A DNA stretch of 64,000 nt from NCBI GenBank assembly GCA_910575555.1, contig CAJTFX010000003.1:124001-188000 (forward strand). The letters run 5' to 3'. Shown here piece by piece: positions 1 to 9,586 of the stretch. Below the pieces are notes generated by a model. It was not told where the DNA came from and ran no database searches. It was given only the letters and a program-made list of their open reading frames with translations. The number at the start of each line of letters is the position of its first letter. The stretch's first letter is position 1. Source of the stretch: Lachnospiraceae bacterium. Its GTDB lineage: Bacteria; Bacillota; Clostridia; Lachnospirales; Lachnospiraceae. The position numbers and the translations under genes are program-made.

Positions 1-1
1 C

Positions 2-343
2 GGCCCGGCCATCGGAGATGAGAATGTAATCGGAACTCTGGGAAAAGATCTGACTGTGGAGGAGGGACAGAAGGCAGCCCGCAACTGCGCCCTGAACCTG
101 CTGGCCAACTTAAATGACAAGCTGGGAGATTTAAACCGGATTAAACGTTTTGTGAAAGTGTTGGGATTTGTCCGCAGCGCAGATGATTTTCAACAGCAGC
201 CTCAGGTTGTGAACGGCGGTTCCCAGTTGATTTTAGATATATTTGGAGAGGAAAAGGGACTTCCGGCACGTACAGCCATCGGCACCAATGCCACACCCGG
301 CGGAATTGCCTGCGAAATTGAAGTTCTGGTAGAATATGAATAA
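2..343 (+). CDS. RidA family reactive-intermediate deaminase (5' end missing)
   Basis: This is the C-terminal part, about 113 residues, of a YjgF/RidA protein; the frame is open to the left edge, so the start lies outside the window. The family fold is recognisable by the pattern DLTVEEGQKAARNCALNLLA, the phrase RIKRFVKVLGFV and the closing GLPARTAIGT...IEVLVEYE, whose arginine is the conserved catalytic residue of RidA proteins. Known members hydrolyse 2-aminoacrylate-type enamines and imines released by PLP enzymes. The gene overlaps the following PLP lyase by 8 bases, so they are translationally coupled. That fits removal of the reactive product of the lyase (inference). Confidence 0.85.
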   Translation, partial: GPAIGDENVIGTLGKDLTVEEGQKAARNCALNLLANLNDKLGDLNRIKRFVKVLGFVRSADDFQQQPQVVNGGSQLILDIFGEEKGLPARTAIGTNATPGGIACEIEVLVEYE

Positions 344-1451
344 GACGAGATATTCCTTTGAGGGAGAAGAATCGGTAATTTCTCCCCAGCTGGTGTATTA
401 TAAAGAAATTATAGAAGAAAATATTCAGAGAATGATATCATATGCCGAAGGCCCGGAGCGCCTTTGGCCCCATGTGAAAACCCATAAGATGGCGGAAGTT
501 GTCAAGCTGCAGATGCAGTACGGCATAGACAGGTTTAAATGCGCAACCATTGCGGAGGCGGAAATGTGCGCGGCCGCAGGCGCAAAAAAAGTGACTCTGG
601 CCTATCCTCTGGTGGGGCCCAATATTCCACGTTTTCTGACTCTGGCAAAAACATTTCCGGAGACGGAATTCTTTGCCATATCAGACTGCACAGAGCAGGT
701 GGAACTGGCAGCCATGGCAGCCGTCAAAGAACAGACAGAGATACAAATGCTGATGGATGTGGATACCGGACAGCACAGGACCGGAGTGCCCATGGAACAG
801 GTGGAAGCGGTTTACAAACAGTGGGCGAAAATGCCGGGGATTTGTATGCGGGGCATGCACTGCTATGACGGGCACCGCCATGAAAGTGATTGTCAGGTCA
901 GAAACAGAGAAGTGACTGCTTTGAATGAACAGATAGAGCCCATGAAACATGCGCTGAGAGACAGCGGCATGGACTGCGGGATTATCATTTTCGGCGGCAC
1001 CCCTTCCTTCCCCTGCCATCAGAAGTTAAACAGGGATTATTTAAGTCCGGGAACCTGTGTCATACAGGACGCCGGCTATGCAGCGGCTTATCCGGATCTC
1101 CCCTTTGAGCCGGGAGCGGCAGTGCTGACCAGGGTAATCAGCGTGCAGGGAGAGGATACCTTTACCCTGGATATGGGAACTAAGGCGGTAGCCACAGATC
1201 CGAATCCGGAACGGGCTGTCCTTGTCGGCATGGAATATGCAGCGACCGTTCTTCAGAATGAAGAACACTGGGTTGTGAAGCTTCCGCCGGAGCACAGGGC
1301 GGATATGCCGAAGGTGGGAGATGTTATGTTTGCCGTTCCGATGCACGTATGCCCTACCAGCGCGTTGTATCCGTCGGTTCCGGTGATTGAAAAAGGGAAG
1401 CTCACCGATTGGTGGGAAGTGACGGCGAGAAACCGGAAGCTGTCGATTTGA
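336..1451 (+). CDS. D-serine dehydratase / D-threonine aldolase-like PLP enzyme
   Basis: A 371-residue fold-type III PLP protein (alanine racemase N-terminal-like barrel plus the C-terminal DSD1-like domain). The PLP lysine is expected at Lys48 in PHVKTHK. Near the C-terminus the metal motif reads His337-Val-Cys339. As I recall, a His-x-Cys pair binds zinc in eukaryotic-type D-serine dehydratases, while bacterial D-threonine aldolases use His-x-Asp. A D-serine or D-hydroxyamino-acid dehydratase is therefore the better guess, and it also suits the RidA neighbour. Family membership is confident; the substrate is inferred. The start overlaps the RidA gene end and lies in one operon with the GntR and IlvD/Edd genes. 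Confidence 0.8.
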   Translation: MNKTRYSFEGEESVISPQLVYYKEIIEENIQRMISYAEGPERLWPHVKTHKMAEVVKLQMQYGIDRFKCATIAEAEMCAAAGAKKVTLAYPLVGPNIPRFLTLAKTFPETEFFAISDCTEQVELAAMAAVKEQTEIQMLMDVDTGQHRTGVPMEQVEAVYKQWAKMPGICMRGMHCYDGHRHESDCQVRNREVTALNEQIEPMKHALRDSGMDCGIIIFGGTPSFPCHQKLNRDYLSPGTCVIQDAGYAAAYPDLPFEPGAAVLTRVISVQGEDTFTLDMGTKAVATDPNPERAVLVGMEYAATVLQNEEHWVVKLPPEHRADMPKVGDVMFAVPMHVCPTSALYPSVPVIEKGKLTDWWEVTARNRKLSI

Positions 1452-1479
1452 GGAATAAGAGAAAGTAGATGTCTGGGGT

Positions 1480-2262
1480 ATGAAGAAAAAAGAAGAACAT
1501 GGCAGTACGCTGGCAGAACAGGTTGCCGACGGGCTGTTGGAACACATCAGAATGAAGGGGCTAAAGACCGGCGACCGTCTGGGAACAGAGATGGAAATGG
1601 CGGAGCAGCTAAAGGTCAGCCGCGGAACCATCCGGGAGGCGATCAAGATTCTTGTTTCCCAGAATATTTTGGAAGTGCGGCAGGGTTCGGGCACTTTTCT
1701 TTCTGATGGGAAGGGGAACGTGGGAGATCCTCTGGGGCTTAAGAGAATACCGGAACAGTTTCGGCTGACCTGGGATCTGCATCAGATCAGAATGCTGTTA
1801 GAGCCGGATATTGCTTATATGGCGGCTATGAATATCACAGACGAGCAGTTAAAAGAACTGGAGGGAATCTGTGAAGAAATGGAGCGTCTGTCCGGCTTAA
1901 AGCAGCAGCGGCTCCATGTGGATGTGGAATTTCACATTTATCTGGCAAAAACATGCGGAAACCTGGTGATGCCAAAGCTGATTCCCATTATTCGCCAGAG
2001 CGTGGATCTGTTTATCAAATATACACACCGGGAAGCGGAGCCAGAGACGGAAGCCAAGCACAGAGATATTTTAGAGGCTTTAAAGGCCCGCAATCCTATG
2101 TGGGCAAAGGATATGATGCTGATGCATCTGACCTATAACGGCCAGGAGCTGCGCCGGGAAGCCCTCCGGCGGGGCGAAACACTGGAAAAACTGGTAATTC
2201 GAAAAAATAATGCGGCAGAAGATATCATAGAAGATGAAAACAGGAGGTCCGACCATGTATAA
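1480..2262 (+). CDS. GntR family regulator, FadR/FCD subfamily
   Basis: A 260-residue regulator. Residues about 8-75 form the winged helix-turn-helix, with the typical GntR stretch TEMEMAEQLKVSRGTIREAI and the wing VRQGSGTFL. The rest is an all-helical FCD ligand domain (about residues 95-225) holding acidic and histidine residues that usually bind a metal and a carboxylate ligand. It overlaps the IlvD/Edd dehydratase by 8 bases, so it probably controls this D-amino or sugar-acid operon. The ligand cannot be read from the sequence. Confidence 0.88.
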   Translation: MKKKEEHGSTLAEQVADGLLEHIRMKGLKTGDRLGTEMEMAEQLKVSRGTIREAIKILVSQNILEVRQGSGTFLSDGKGNVGDPLGLKRIPEQFRLTWDLHQIRMLLEPDIAYMAAMNITDEQLKELEGICEEMERLSGLKQQRLHVDVEFHIYLAKTCGNLVMPKLIPIIRQSVDLFIKYTHREAEPETEAKHRDILEALKARNPMWAKDMMLMHLTYNGQELRREALRRGETLEKLVIRKNNAAEDIIEDENRRSDHV

Positions 2263-4039
2263 AAGTCAGGAGATCAGAAAGATTGCTCCGGAGATGGACC
2301 CGCTGAGAATGGGAATGGGATGGAAAGTGGAAGACCTGGGCAAACCGCAGATTATTGTGGAAAGCACCTACGGCAACAGCCATCCGGGCAGCGGCCATCT
2401 GAATGTTTTTGTAGAAGAAGCAGTAAAGGGAGTAGATGAAAACGGCGGCAAAGCGGCGCGCTATTATGCTACCGACATGTGCGATGGCATGGCCCAGGGC
2501 CATGACGGCATCAATTATTCCCTGGCTCACAGAGATGCAATTGTAAATCTGGTGGAAGCCCAGATAGGCGCCACAACATTTGACGGCGGGGTTTTTGTTT
2601 CCAGCTGCGACAAGGCGCTTCCGGCAATGCTTATGAGCATTGGCCGCAATAAGGAGATGAGCGCTGTTGTGGTTACCGGAGGCGTAATGGAAGCAACGGC
2701 AGTGAAGTCGGAATATCTGTCGGATGATCCGGGCTGTAAGATTAATGAACTGCTGACTTTAGAGCAGATCGGCAAGTTCAGCGCACAGTTTGAGCGGGGC
2801 GAGATACCGGAAGAACAGCTTACTTATTATAAGCAGCACGCATGTCCCAGCTGCGGCGCATGTTCTTTTATGGGAACTGCATCCACCATGCAGGTGATGG
2901 CGGAATCGCTGGGACTGATGCTGCCGGGCACCGCGCTGATGCCTGCTACCGCGCCGGAACTGAAAGAGGCTGCATACAAGGCCGGACAGCAGCTGATGGA
3001 GCTGGTGAAGCAGGGCATCCAGGCCAAAGATATCGTCACCATGAAGAGTTTTGAGAATGCAATTATGGTGCATGCGGCTATTTCCGGTTCCACCAATGCG
3101 GTGATGCATATTTCTGCCATTGCCCATGAGTTTGGATTTGAAATTGACGCCGATACCTTTGACAGACTTCACAGGGGAGCCCATTATCTGCTGAATATCC
3201 GTCCGGCAGGCGACTGGCCCGCACAGTATTTCTACTATGCAGGAGGAGTTCCCAGGATTATGGAAGAGATTAAGGAAGTTCTGCACCTGGATGTGATGAC
3301 CGTCACCGGCAAAACCCTGGGAGAGAATCTGGAAGAGTTGAAAAAGAACGGGTTCTATCAGCATTGCAGTGAAATCCTGAAAGAAAAGGGCAAGGCTATC
3401 GGCAAAGAAATTGCAGCAAATGACATTATCCGTGATTTTGACCATGCCCTGGGCACAGATGGAAGCATTGCCATTCTGCGGGGCAATCTTGCACCGGAGG
3501 GAGCCGTGATCAAACATACGGCATGCCCGAAGGAAATGTTCCGGGCGAAACTGACGGCGAAGCCCTTTGACAGCGAAGAAGAGGCCATTGACGCAGTACT
3601 GAAGAAAAAAATCAAGCCGGGAGACGCTGTATTTATCCGCTACGAAGGACCGAGAGGAAGCGGTATGCCTGAAATGTTCTATACCGGAGAAGCCATTTGT
3701 TCTGATCCGGAACTGGCGGCGTCCGTGGCTCTGATTACAGACGGCCGTTTTTCCGGGGCTTCCAGAGGGCCGGTGATTGGGCACGTATCACCGGAGGCGG
3801 CCGCCGGCGGCCCCATAGCCCTGGTAGAAGAAGGAGACTTGATTGAGCTTGACGTGGAAGGGCGCAAACTGGCCATCGTAGGCATTCAGGGCAAAGAGCT
3901 GCCGGAGGAAGAGATTGCGAAGGTTTTGGAAGAGAGAAAGAACAACTGGAAAGGCTTTACCTCCAAGTATGACAGGGGATTGCTGAAATTATACGCCCAG
4001 CATGCGGTGAGCGCGATGAAGGGCGCGTATATGGATTGA
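2255..4039 (+). CDS. IlvD/Edd family dehydratase
   Basis: A 594-residue iron-sulfur dehydratase of the dihydroxy-acid / phosphogluconate dehydratase family. The start is ATG 2255, served by AGGAGG at 2242-2247; an in-frame ATG 21 bases upstream lacks such a site. Cluster cysteines are visible as Cys76 (TDMCDG), Cys118 (SCDKALP) and the CPSCGAC motif at 197-203. The second family signature, LITDGRFSGAS, lies near residue 495. Family members remove water from dihydroxy-acids or sugar acids. Because it sits with a GntR regulator, a D-amino-acid lyase and RidA rather than ilvBNC, a catabolic substrate is more likely than valine/isoleucine synthesis, but this is inference. Confidence 0.87.
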   Translation: MYKSQEIRKIAPEMDPLRMGMGWKVEDLGKPQIIVESTYGNSHPGSGHLNVFVEEAVKGVDENGGKAARYYATDMCDGMAQGHDGINYSLAHRDAIVNLVEAQIGATTFDGGVFVSSCDKALPAMLMSIGRNKEMSAVVVTGGVMEATAVKSEYLSDDPGCKINELLTLEQIGKFSAQFERGEIPEEQLTYYKQHACPSCGACSFMGTASTMQVMAESLGLMLPGTALMPATAPELKEAAYKAGQQLMELVKQGIQAKDIVTMKSFENAIMVHAAISGSTNAVMHISAIAHEFGFEIDADTFDRLHRGAHYLLNIRPAGDWPAQYFYYAGGVPRIMEEIKEVLHLDVMTVTGKTLGENLEELKKNGFYQHCSEILKEKGKAIGKEIAANDIIRDFDHALGTDGSIAILRGNLAPEGAVIKHTACPKEMFRAKLTAKPFDSEEEAIDAVLKKKIKPGDAVFIRYEGPRGSGMPEMFYTGEAICSDPELAASVALITDGRFSGASRGPVIGHVSPEAAAGGPIALVEEGDLIELDVEGRKLAIVGIQGKELPEEEIAKVLEERKNNWKGFTSKYDRGLLKLYAQHAVSAMKGAYMD

Positions 4040-4041
4040 TG

Positions 4042-4073
4042 AAAAAGAGTCTGCATTCTGCAGGCTCTTTTTT
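4042..4073 (+). terminator. Rho-independent terminator after the dehydratase
   Basis: The stem AAAGAGTCTGCA pairs with TGCAGGCTCTTT across a TTC loop with one G-U pair, and is followed by a T run. It closes the RidA-to-dehydratase operon. Confidence 0.85.
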
Positions 4074-4155
4074 GGCATTCGGTACTGTAATTTTCAGAAC
4101 AATGATACAGTGCAGCCGCCTGCTTTTTATTGTGGAGAAAATCAAAGGAAAAGAA

Positions 4156-4184
4156 TTGTTATTTTAAACATGTTATGGTAAAAT
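4156..4184 (+). promoter_or_regulatory. Sigma-A promoter for pyrE operon
   Basis: TTGTTA at 4156-4161, a 17-base spacer and TAAAAT at 4179-4184, with an extended -10 TG at 4176-4177. It lies about 60 bases before pyrE, with no gene between. Confidence 0.65.
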
Positions 4185-4245
4185 AAAACCGTATTTGAGG
4201 AGTAAAATCGCGGGAACCCGCATCAACAGGAGGATTTAGATAGAC

Positions 4246-4920
4246 ATGGAACAGTACAAGCAGGAATTTATTGAATTTATGGTAGACTGCCAGGTGTTGA
4301 AATTCGGAGAATTTATCTTAAAAAGCGGACGGAAATCCCCGTTTTTTATGAACGCAGGCGCATATGTGACAGGCGCGCAGCTCCGCAAACTGGGGGAATA
4401 TTATGCAAAGGCCATTCATGAGCATTACGGGGATGATTTTGACGTGTTATTCGGACCGGCCTATAAGGGAATTCCCTTAAGCGTTGCCGCCACTATGGCC
4501 TACAGCGAATTATACGGCAAAGAAATCCGCTACTGTTCCAACCGGAAGGAAGCGAAAGACCACGGAGACGCCGGAATTTTACTGGGCAGCAAGCTGAAAG
4601 ACGGGGACAGGGTTGTGATTATTGAGGACGTTACCACCTCCGGCAAGTCCATGGAAGAGACAGTGCCCATTATCCGGTCCCAGGCCGATATTGAGATTAA
4701 GGGCCTGATGGTGTCTTTGAACCGGATGGAGCGGGGCAAGGGAACCAAGAGCGCGTTAGAAGAAATCAAAGAGCTTTACGGCTTTGATGCAAACGCCATT
4801 GTTACCATGAAAGATGTTACAGAATATTTGTATAATAAACCATATAAAGGAAATATATATATTAATGACGAAATGAAAGCGGCCATAGATAATTACTATG
4901 CCCAGTATGGAGCAAATTAA
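4246..4920 (+). CDS. pyrE: Orotate phosphoribosyltransferase
   Basis: A 224-residue PyrE, which joins orotate to PRPP to give orotidine 5'-phosphate in pyrimidine synthesis. The PRPP-binding loop VVIIEDVTTSGKSMEE lies at about residues 123-138, and the N-terminal FGEFILKSGRKSPFFMNAG is the usual substrate region. Length is normal for the clostridial type. AGGAGG lies 12 bases before ATG 4246. It is detached from other pyr genes and followed by three small membrane-protein genes, an arrangement I associate with Lachnospiraceae. Confidence 0.95.
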   Translation: MEQYKQEFIEFMVDCQVLKFGEFILKSGRKSPFFMNAGAYVTGAQLRKLGEYYAKAIHEHYGDDFDVLFGPAYKGIPLSVAATMAYSELYGKEIRYCSNRKEAKDHGDAGILLGSKLKDGDRVVIIEDVTTSGKSMEETVPIIRSQADIEIKGLMVSLNRMERGKGTKSALEEIKELYGFDANAIVTMKDVTEYLYNKPYKGNIYINDEMKAAIDNYYAQYGAN

Positions 4921-4949
4921 GATTTGGAAGATTATTTCGGAGGTTTGGA

Positions 4950-5102
4950 ATGAACGAAAAAATATACAAGACAATGGCAGTAACAGGAGCCGGAAATATT
5001 GCGCTGGGGGTAATTGTCCTGGTATGCGGAATTGCCTGCGGGGTTCTGTCTATTGTCAGCGGCGCCAGAATCTTAAAACGTAAATCAGATATCATATTTT
5101 AA
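4950..5102 (+). CDS. Small single-span membrane protein (50 aa)
   Basis: A 50-residue open frame with GGAGG six bases before ATG 4950. The product starts MNEKIYKTMAV, has one hydrophobic segment (about residues 14-39, with two cysteines) and ends in a basic tail ILKRKSD. The good ribosome site, the position between pyrE and vanZ with short gaps, and the membrane-like composition support a real gene. Function unknown. Confidence 0.65.
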   Translation: MNEKIYKTMAVTGAGNIALGVIVLVCGIACGVLSIVSGARILKRKSDIIF

Positions 5103-5113
5103 GGGCGGATAAA

Positions 5114-5593
5114 TTGAAGAAAGATTATAAAAAAACACTCCGGATATGCAGCAGAATCATGTTCGGAGTCTATATTATTTGTTTGGCCTATTTCCTTTTT
5201 TTTGCAGAGAGCACCGGCCGTACCTTTGAGGGCCGTACCTATCACTATAATCTGGAGTTATTTAAGGAAATCAGGCGTTTTATTGTCCATCGGCATACGT
5301 TGGGAACGAAGGCGGTGCTGCTGAATCTGGTGGGAAATATTGTGGCTTTTGTTCCCTTTGGATTTTTTTTGCCGATTCTGTATCCCAGATGCAGGAATTT
5401 TCTGTATACTGTATTTTTCAGTTTTGAAGTCAGCCTTGCGGTGGAAACCATTCAGCTTGTGTCGAAAGTGGGAAGCTTTGACGTGGACGATATGCTGCTG
5501 AATACCATAGGAGGCGCAATGGGCTGCCTGACTTTTTATTGGATGAACCGGGTAAGGAGAAATTATGAGACAAAAGAAAAAAGGCGGGTTTAA
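5114..5593 (+). CDS. VanZ family membrane protein
   Basis: A 159-residue integral membrane protein starting at TTG 5114. The VanZ pattern is clear: an N-terminal span, then LLNLVGNIVAFVPFGFFLPIL, ETIQLVSKVGSFDVDDMLLNTIGG and a last span. VanZ was first seen in teicoplanin resistance, but most family members are general envelope proteins of unknown activity. It lies 18 kb or more from the van cluster in this window and should not be read as a resistance gene. It overlaps the next gene by 29 bases. Confidence 0.85.
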   Translation: MKKDYKKTLRICSRIMFGVYIICLAYFLFFAESTGRTFEGRTYHYNLELFKEIRRFIVHRHTLGTKAVLLNLVGNIVAFVPFGFFLPILYPRCRNFLYTVFFSFEVSLAVETIQLVSKVGSFDVDDMLLNTIGGAMGCLTFYWMNRVRRNYETKEKRRV

Positions 5594-5882
5594 ATTTGCA
5601 GGGAAAAAGCATTCCAGAAGAGGAAAAATATCTCTGATGCTTGCATTGTGCTCTGTGTTTGCAGGCGTTGGGATGGTGGCGTTTTCCATACAAAACGGCG
5701 GAAATGCCAGTGTATATGTGGGAAGCGCAGGCCTATTTGCGTTGTTTGTGTCATTGGTGTCGCTGATGATCGGGCTCTCCAGTTTAAAGGAAGAAAGTTA
5801 CAAATTATTTCCGGTGCTGGGCAGCATTTGTTCTGTGCTCACACTGGCAGGATGGGTAGCAGTGTATATGCTTGGATTCTGA
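5565..5882 (+). CDS. Small membrane protein, DUF6142-like
   Basis: A 105-residue protein with a very basic N-terminus (RQKKKGGFKFAGKKHSRRGK) followed by three hydrophobic segments. I recognise the pattern as that of the DUF6142 family, from memory and without a search. It overlaps vanZ by 29 bases, so the two are translated together. Function unknown. Confidence 0.65.
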   Translation: MRQKKKGGFKFAGKKHSRRGKISLMLALCSVFAGVGMVAFSIQNGGNASVYVGSAGLFALFVSLVSLMIGLSSLKEESYKLFPVLGSICSVLTLAGWVAVYMLGF

Positions 5883-5916
5883 GAAACAGACGATTTGGAA
5901 AGGATAGATTGGAAAG

Positions 5917-7989
5917 ATGGGTTATTGTAAAGTTTGGCAGCCATACCGTGAGGCGGTAAAAGAACGGTATCCTCTGGTACTGGAACGGTTGGAGCAGATC
6001 GAAACAGAAGAGACGGTAAAGCAGCCGTACCTGGACTATTTTCGCCGGGGAGCGTCTTTTCTCCGGAGGCTTGGAGGGCTGGAAAAAGAAGTGACTTCCG
6101 GTGCATGGGATAAAAAGAGCCTGGAGGAAATGAGCAGGCAGAACTATTCTCTCTATGAAGAAATACTGCCGGAGCATTATGGGGAGAGCTATGGAAATCC
6201 GGAGTATGCAGTGTTGAAACTTGGAGAACCCTACGGCAAATTGCTTGGAGCATTATATGCGGATCTCCGTTCGCTGATTCCCTATGCTTACGAAGGCAGA
6301 ATTTATGACATTACCATATTCAGTGAGCTTCTGGTGGAAATTTACAACCTTTTTGAGCAGGAAGAACTGCCGGAGGAAAAGGAAGTACAGCAGGTGATTT
6401 ACTGGTTTTTCCACGATTACGGGGAAGTGTTTACAGAAATGGGCGTGATGGCCCAGACTAATCCAGAGATGGACTTTTACACCCGTATCATTATGGACAG
6501 TGATCTGAAGGATCTGAGGTATCTTTACCGCTACGGCATTTATATTTCGGAGAATGAGAAGAAAACGGCAGAGTTTTTAAACCGGATGTCTGAGGAACAG
6601 ATTCAGGCAATGGCAGATACTTATACCGAAGGATACCGGATTGGCTTTGAGGTGACAGGAAAGGAGCTGTCGAAAAAGAAATTTGCAGACCTGCGTTATC
6701 CCATTGGTTTTGAACGGATGATGCGTGCGGCAGTGAAGAATTTTGAGAAAATGGGTTTGCAGCCGGTGGTGATGCGGACCGGCGAGCTTTCTTTTTCCGG
6801 CAGGGGAAATGGAAGCGGCAGCATTGTCAGTGTTTCTCCCAACCGTCAGTATGAGTACGATCACAAGTCGGATCGGGCTCTTTATCTGGACAAGGCGTTG
6901 GTGGAGCGCAGGCTTGAGGTGTTAAAAACCGCCTATGAAGCAAGGAAAAAAGAAGCCTCCTGGTACGGCGGGCCTGCAGTGGTGGAAACCTTTGGAGAAG
7001 CGGGGTTTGAACCGAAGGCTAATCCTTATGCATGGCAGTTTGACGAGAAGCAGCAGAAGCTGAATGTCTATTATTCCAATCAGGCAATGCAGGTAACCAA
7101 CCAGTATATTAAGGGAGAAGAACGCAGTTTTACCATAATTGCCTATCCCATTCCTGAGATTGGCCCCCGGTTTGAGGAGATTTTCGCGGAAACGGTGAAA
7201 GTGAATACCCTTGATTATCAGTTATACCGGGACATGCAGCAGAAAATCATTGACGTACTGGATGAAGGGGAATCTGTGCGCATTACCGGAAAAGGGAAAA
7301 ATACCACAGATCTGACGGTTGCCCTGTATCCGTTAAAGGACAGAAGCCGGGAGACTGCCTTTGAGAACTGCGTGGCGGATGTGAATATTCCTGTGGGCGA
7401 GGTGTTTACTTCCCCTAGGCTGCAGGGAACCAACGGCCATCTCCATGTGACGCAGGTATATTTGAACGGAATGAAATATCTGGATTTGGAAGTGGATTTT
7501 AAGGACGGCATGATCAGCCGGTATTCCTGTAAAAATTTTGAGACGGAAGCAGAAAATCAGGCATTTTTAAAGGAAAATCTGCTGAAGCATCATGAGACGC
7601 TTCCGCTGGGGGAATTTGCCATCGGAACCAATACCACCGCTTACCGGATGGGGATGGAGTACCAGATTCAGGATAAACTGCCCATATTGATTGCAGAGAA
7701 AACAGGGCCTCATTTTGCGGTGGGGGACACCTGCTACAGTCTGGCAGAGGACACTCCGGTATTTAATCCGGACGGAAAAGAAATTGTGGCAAGAGACAAT
7801 GAGGTGTCCATACTCCGGAAGGAGGATCTGCAGAAAGCCTATTTTAACTGCCATACAGACATTACCATTCCCTATGATGAACTGGATCGAATTACGGTGC
7901 AGAAAAAGGACGGCGCCTGGGTGGATGTGATACGGGACGGTAAATTTGCAGTGCCGGGAACGGAATTGCTGAACGAACCATTAGATTAA
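5917..7989 (+). CDS. M29-like metallo-aminopeptidase
   Basis: A 690-residue protein. Its C-terminal half resembles M29 (AmpS/PepS) aminopeptidases: GEVFTSP (about residue 493) matches the family GEVFTAP metal-ligand motif, and the stretch around LGEFAIGTNT, EKTGPHFAVGD and CHTDITIPYD holds further glutamate, histidine and aspartate candidates. The N-terminal half, about 250 residues, has no match I can name, and the protein is much longer than the usual 400 or so residues. It is probably a cytosolic peptidase. It lies between the pyrE group and a chemoreceptor gene with 26 bases to the latter. Confidence 0.65.
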   Translation: MGYCKVWQPYREAVKERYPLVLERLEQIETEETVKQPYLDYFRRGASFLRRLGGLEKEVTSGAWDKKSLEEMSRQNYSLYEEILPEHYGESYGNPEYAVLKLGEPYGKLLGALYADLRSLIPYAYEGRIYDITIFSELLVEIYNLFEQEELPEEKEVQQVIYWFFHDYGEVFTEMGVMAQTNPEMDFYTRIIMDSDLKDLRYLYRYGIYISENEKKTAEFLNRMSEEQIQAMADTYTEGYRIGFEVTGKELSKKKFADLRYPIGFERMMRAAVKNFEKMGLQPVVMRTGELSFSGRGNGSGSIVSVSPNRQYEYDHKSDRALYLDKALVERRLEVLKTAYEARKKEASWYGGPAVVETFGEAGFEPKANPYAWQFDEKQQKLNVYYSNQAMQVTNQYIKGEERSFTIIAYPIPEIGPRFEEIFAETVKVNTLDYQLYRDMQQKIIDVLDEGESVRITGKGKNTTDLTVALYPLKDRSRETAFENCVADVNIPVGEVFTSPRLQGTNGHLHVTQVYLNGMKYLDLEVDFKDGMISRYSCKNFETEAENQAFLKENLLKHHETLPLGEFAIGTNTTAYRMGMEYQIQDKLPILIAEKTGPHFAVGDTCYSLAEDTPVFNPDGKEIVARDNEVSILRKEDLQKAYFNCHTDITIPYDELDRITVQKKDGAWVDVIRDGKFAVPGTELLNEPLD

Positions 7990-8015
7990 AGAAATAGAGA
8001 TTACGGAGGAACAAC

Positions 8016-9545
8016 ATGGAGGAGAGAACAAATAATAAGGCGGCAGAAACAAAGACGGTTGTGCGTAAATACAGCGAAAAGCCGGCCCGGGACGCCAAGG
8101 CAAATCAGACGGTGCTTTTATTGATGGCTTTTATGGATATTCCCCTTACCCTGGCTTTGCTGAGCCAGTTTGTATCCAAGGACATTTCCTATGGGAAAAT
8201 GGCGGCTCTTCCTGTGGCTGTTTTGCTGTTGGGGACGCTGGTAAGCTTTGGAATGTATTTTAAAGACAGGTCCGGTGAGACGCTGCGGTATGTAATGCTG
8301 GGAACATTTCTGGCAGGCTGGGGGTATATGATGCTGACGGCTAAAAGCGTTCTGGCCTGCACTTACATATTTCCGATGATGATTGCCCTGATTCTCTATT
8401 ATGACAGGAAGTTTGAAAAAAGGGCCTTTGCAGGAATCATGGCCTTTATGGTTCTGCGGGGCGTTGTACTGGCGGCAGCCGGCAGCCTGACGGGAGATGA
8501 ACTGACTTTGGTCAGCGTCTGCATCGGTATTACGGTTGCTCTGACTTATCATGTAACTGCCAGAGCGGCAAAGAATTTTGACCATGACACCATATGGGCC
8601 ATTAAGGACGAGCAGGCAAGGCAGAATATGATGATGGAAGATATTATCCGTATTTCAGAAGCGGTGAAGTCGGAAGTAGGCCATACGGATAACCTGGTGG
8701 AGCATCTGCGGGATTCTTCCCAGGTAGTGCACAGTTCGATTCAGGAGATTTCGGTCAGCACCCAGATAACGGCGGAAAGCGTGCAGGAGCAGACCCAGAT
8801 GACTTCCCAGATTAAAGACGCCATTGAAGAAACCGCTCAAAATGCCAGGATTATGGTGGAGGCAGCGGAGGCGTCTGCCCGTATGGCTGAGGAAAGCATG
8901 GATATGATGAACCAGATGCGGGCAGGCGCCGAGACCATTGGGGAAACCAATACCCAGGTGGCAAAATCCATGTCTCAGCTTCAGGATAAGGCAAAAGAAG
9001 TGGAACAGATCACAGAGGTTATTTTTGAGATCTCCAGTCAAACAAATCTGCTGGCGTTAAATGCATCCATTGAGAGCGCGAGGGCAGGAGAAGCGGGCCG
9101 TGGATTTGCAGTGGTTGCGGATCAGATTCGGGAACTGTCAGAACAGACCAGAAAGTCTACAGAACAGATTGCCGGAATTGTAAAAGAGCTGAATACCAAC
9201 GCAAAGGACGCTGTGGATATTGTGGGAGTTTCCATTGAGGCAAGCAGGAAGCAGAATGAAATGATTGAGAATACAGCAGGAGGGTTTATGGCAATCCGTG
9301 ATAATGTGGATACGCTGACCCAGAGGATTGAAGATATTGATTCCAAGATTAAGAATCTGGTGCATTCCAATGACAAGATTATCGAAAGCATCAGCCAGTT
9401 ATCGGCCACCAGCCAGCAGGTTTCTGCCAGCGCGTCTGAAGCAGAGGAACGAAGCCAGCAGAATCAGGCAGAGGCTCAGGAGGCCAAGCAGCTTTTGAAC
9501 GGCGTCCAGGAAATTGTTCAGGGCTTTAAAAAATATCAGGATTAG
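8016..9545 (+). CDS. Methyl-accepting chemotaxis protein with multi-span membrane domain
   Basis: A 509-residue chemoreceptor. Residues about 30-180 form some six membrane spans with no extracellular sensor loop and no clear HAMP domain. Residues about 200-505 form the cytoplasmic coiled-coil signalling domain, with the hairpin tip [20 protein letters not shown] and [14 protein letters not shown] near residues 335-375. This tip binds CheA and CheW. A ligand sensed in or near the membrane is likely, but no substrate can be given. It has its own AGGAG site and lies directly before the purine genes. Confidence 0.93.
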   Translation: MEERTNNKAAETKTVVRKYSEKPARDAKANQTVLLLMAFMDIPLTLALLSQFVSKDISYGKMAALPVAVLLLGTLVSFGMYFKDRSGETLRYVMLGTFLAGWGYMMLTAKSVLACTYIFPMMIALILYYDRKFEKRAFAGIMAFMVLRGVVLAAAGSLTGDELTLVSVCIGITVALTYHVTARAAKNFDHDTIWAIKDEQARQNMMMEDIIRISEAVKSEVGHTDNLVEHLRDSSQVVHSSIQEISVSTQITAESVQEQTQMTSQIKDAIEETAQNARIMVEAAEASARMAEESMDMMNQMRAGAETIGETNTQVAKSMSQLQDKAKEVEQITEVIFEISSQTNLLALNASIESARAGEAGRGFAVVADQIRELSEQTRKSTEQIAGIVKELNTNAKDAVDIVGVSIEASRKQNEMIENTAGGFMAIRDNVDTLTQRIEDIDSKIKNLVHSNDKIIESISQLSATSQQVSASASEAEERSQQNQAEAQEAKQLLNGVQEIVQGFKKYQD

Positions 9546-9586
9546 CAGGAAACAGAAAAATTACTTAGATAAAGGAGAGAAAGTTT

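Noticed and set aside
5114-5593. VanZ as part of the glycopeptide resistance genes
   Set aside because: VanZ-family proteins are widespread in Firmicutes without resistance, and this one belongs to the pyrE group far from the vanG-type cluster.
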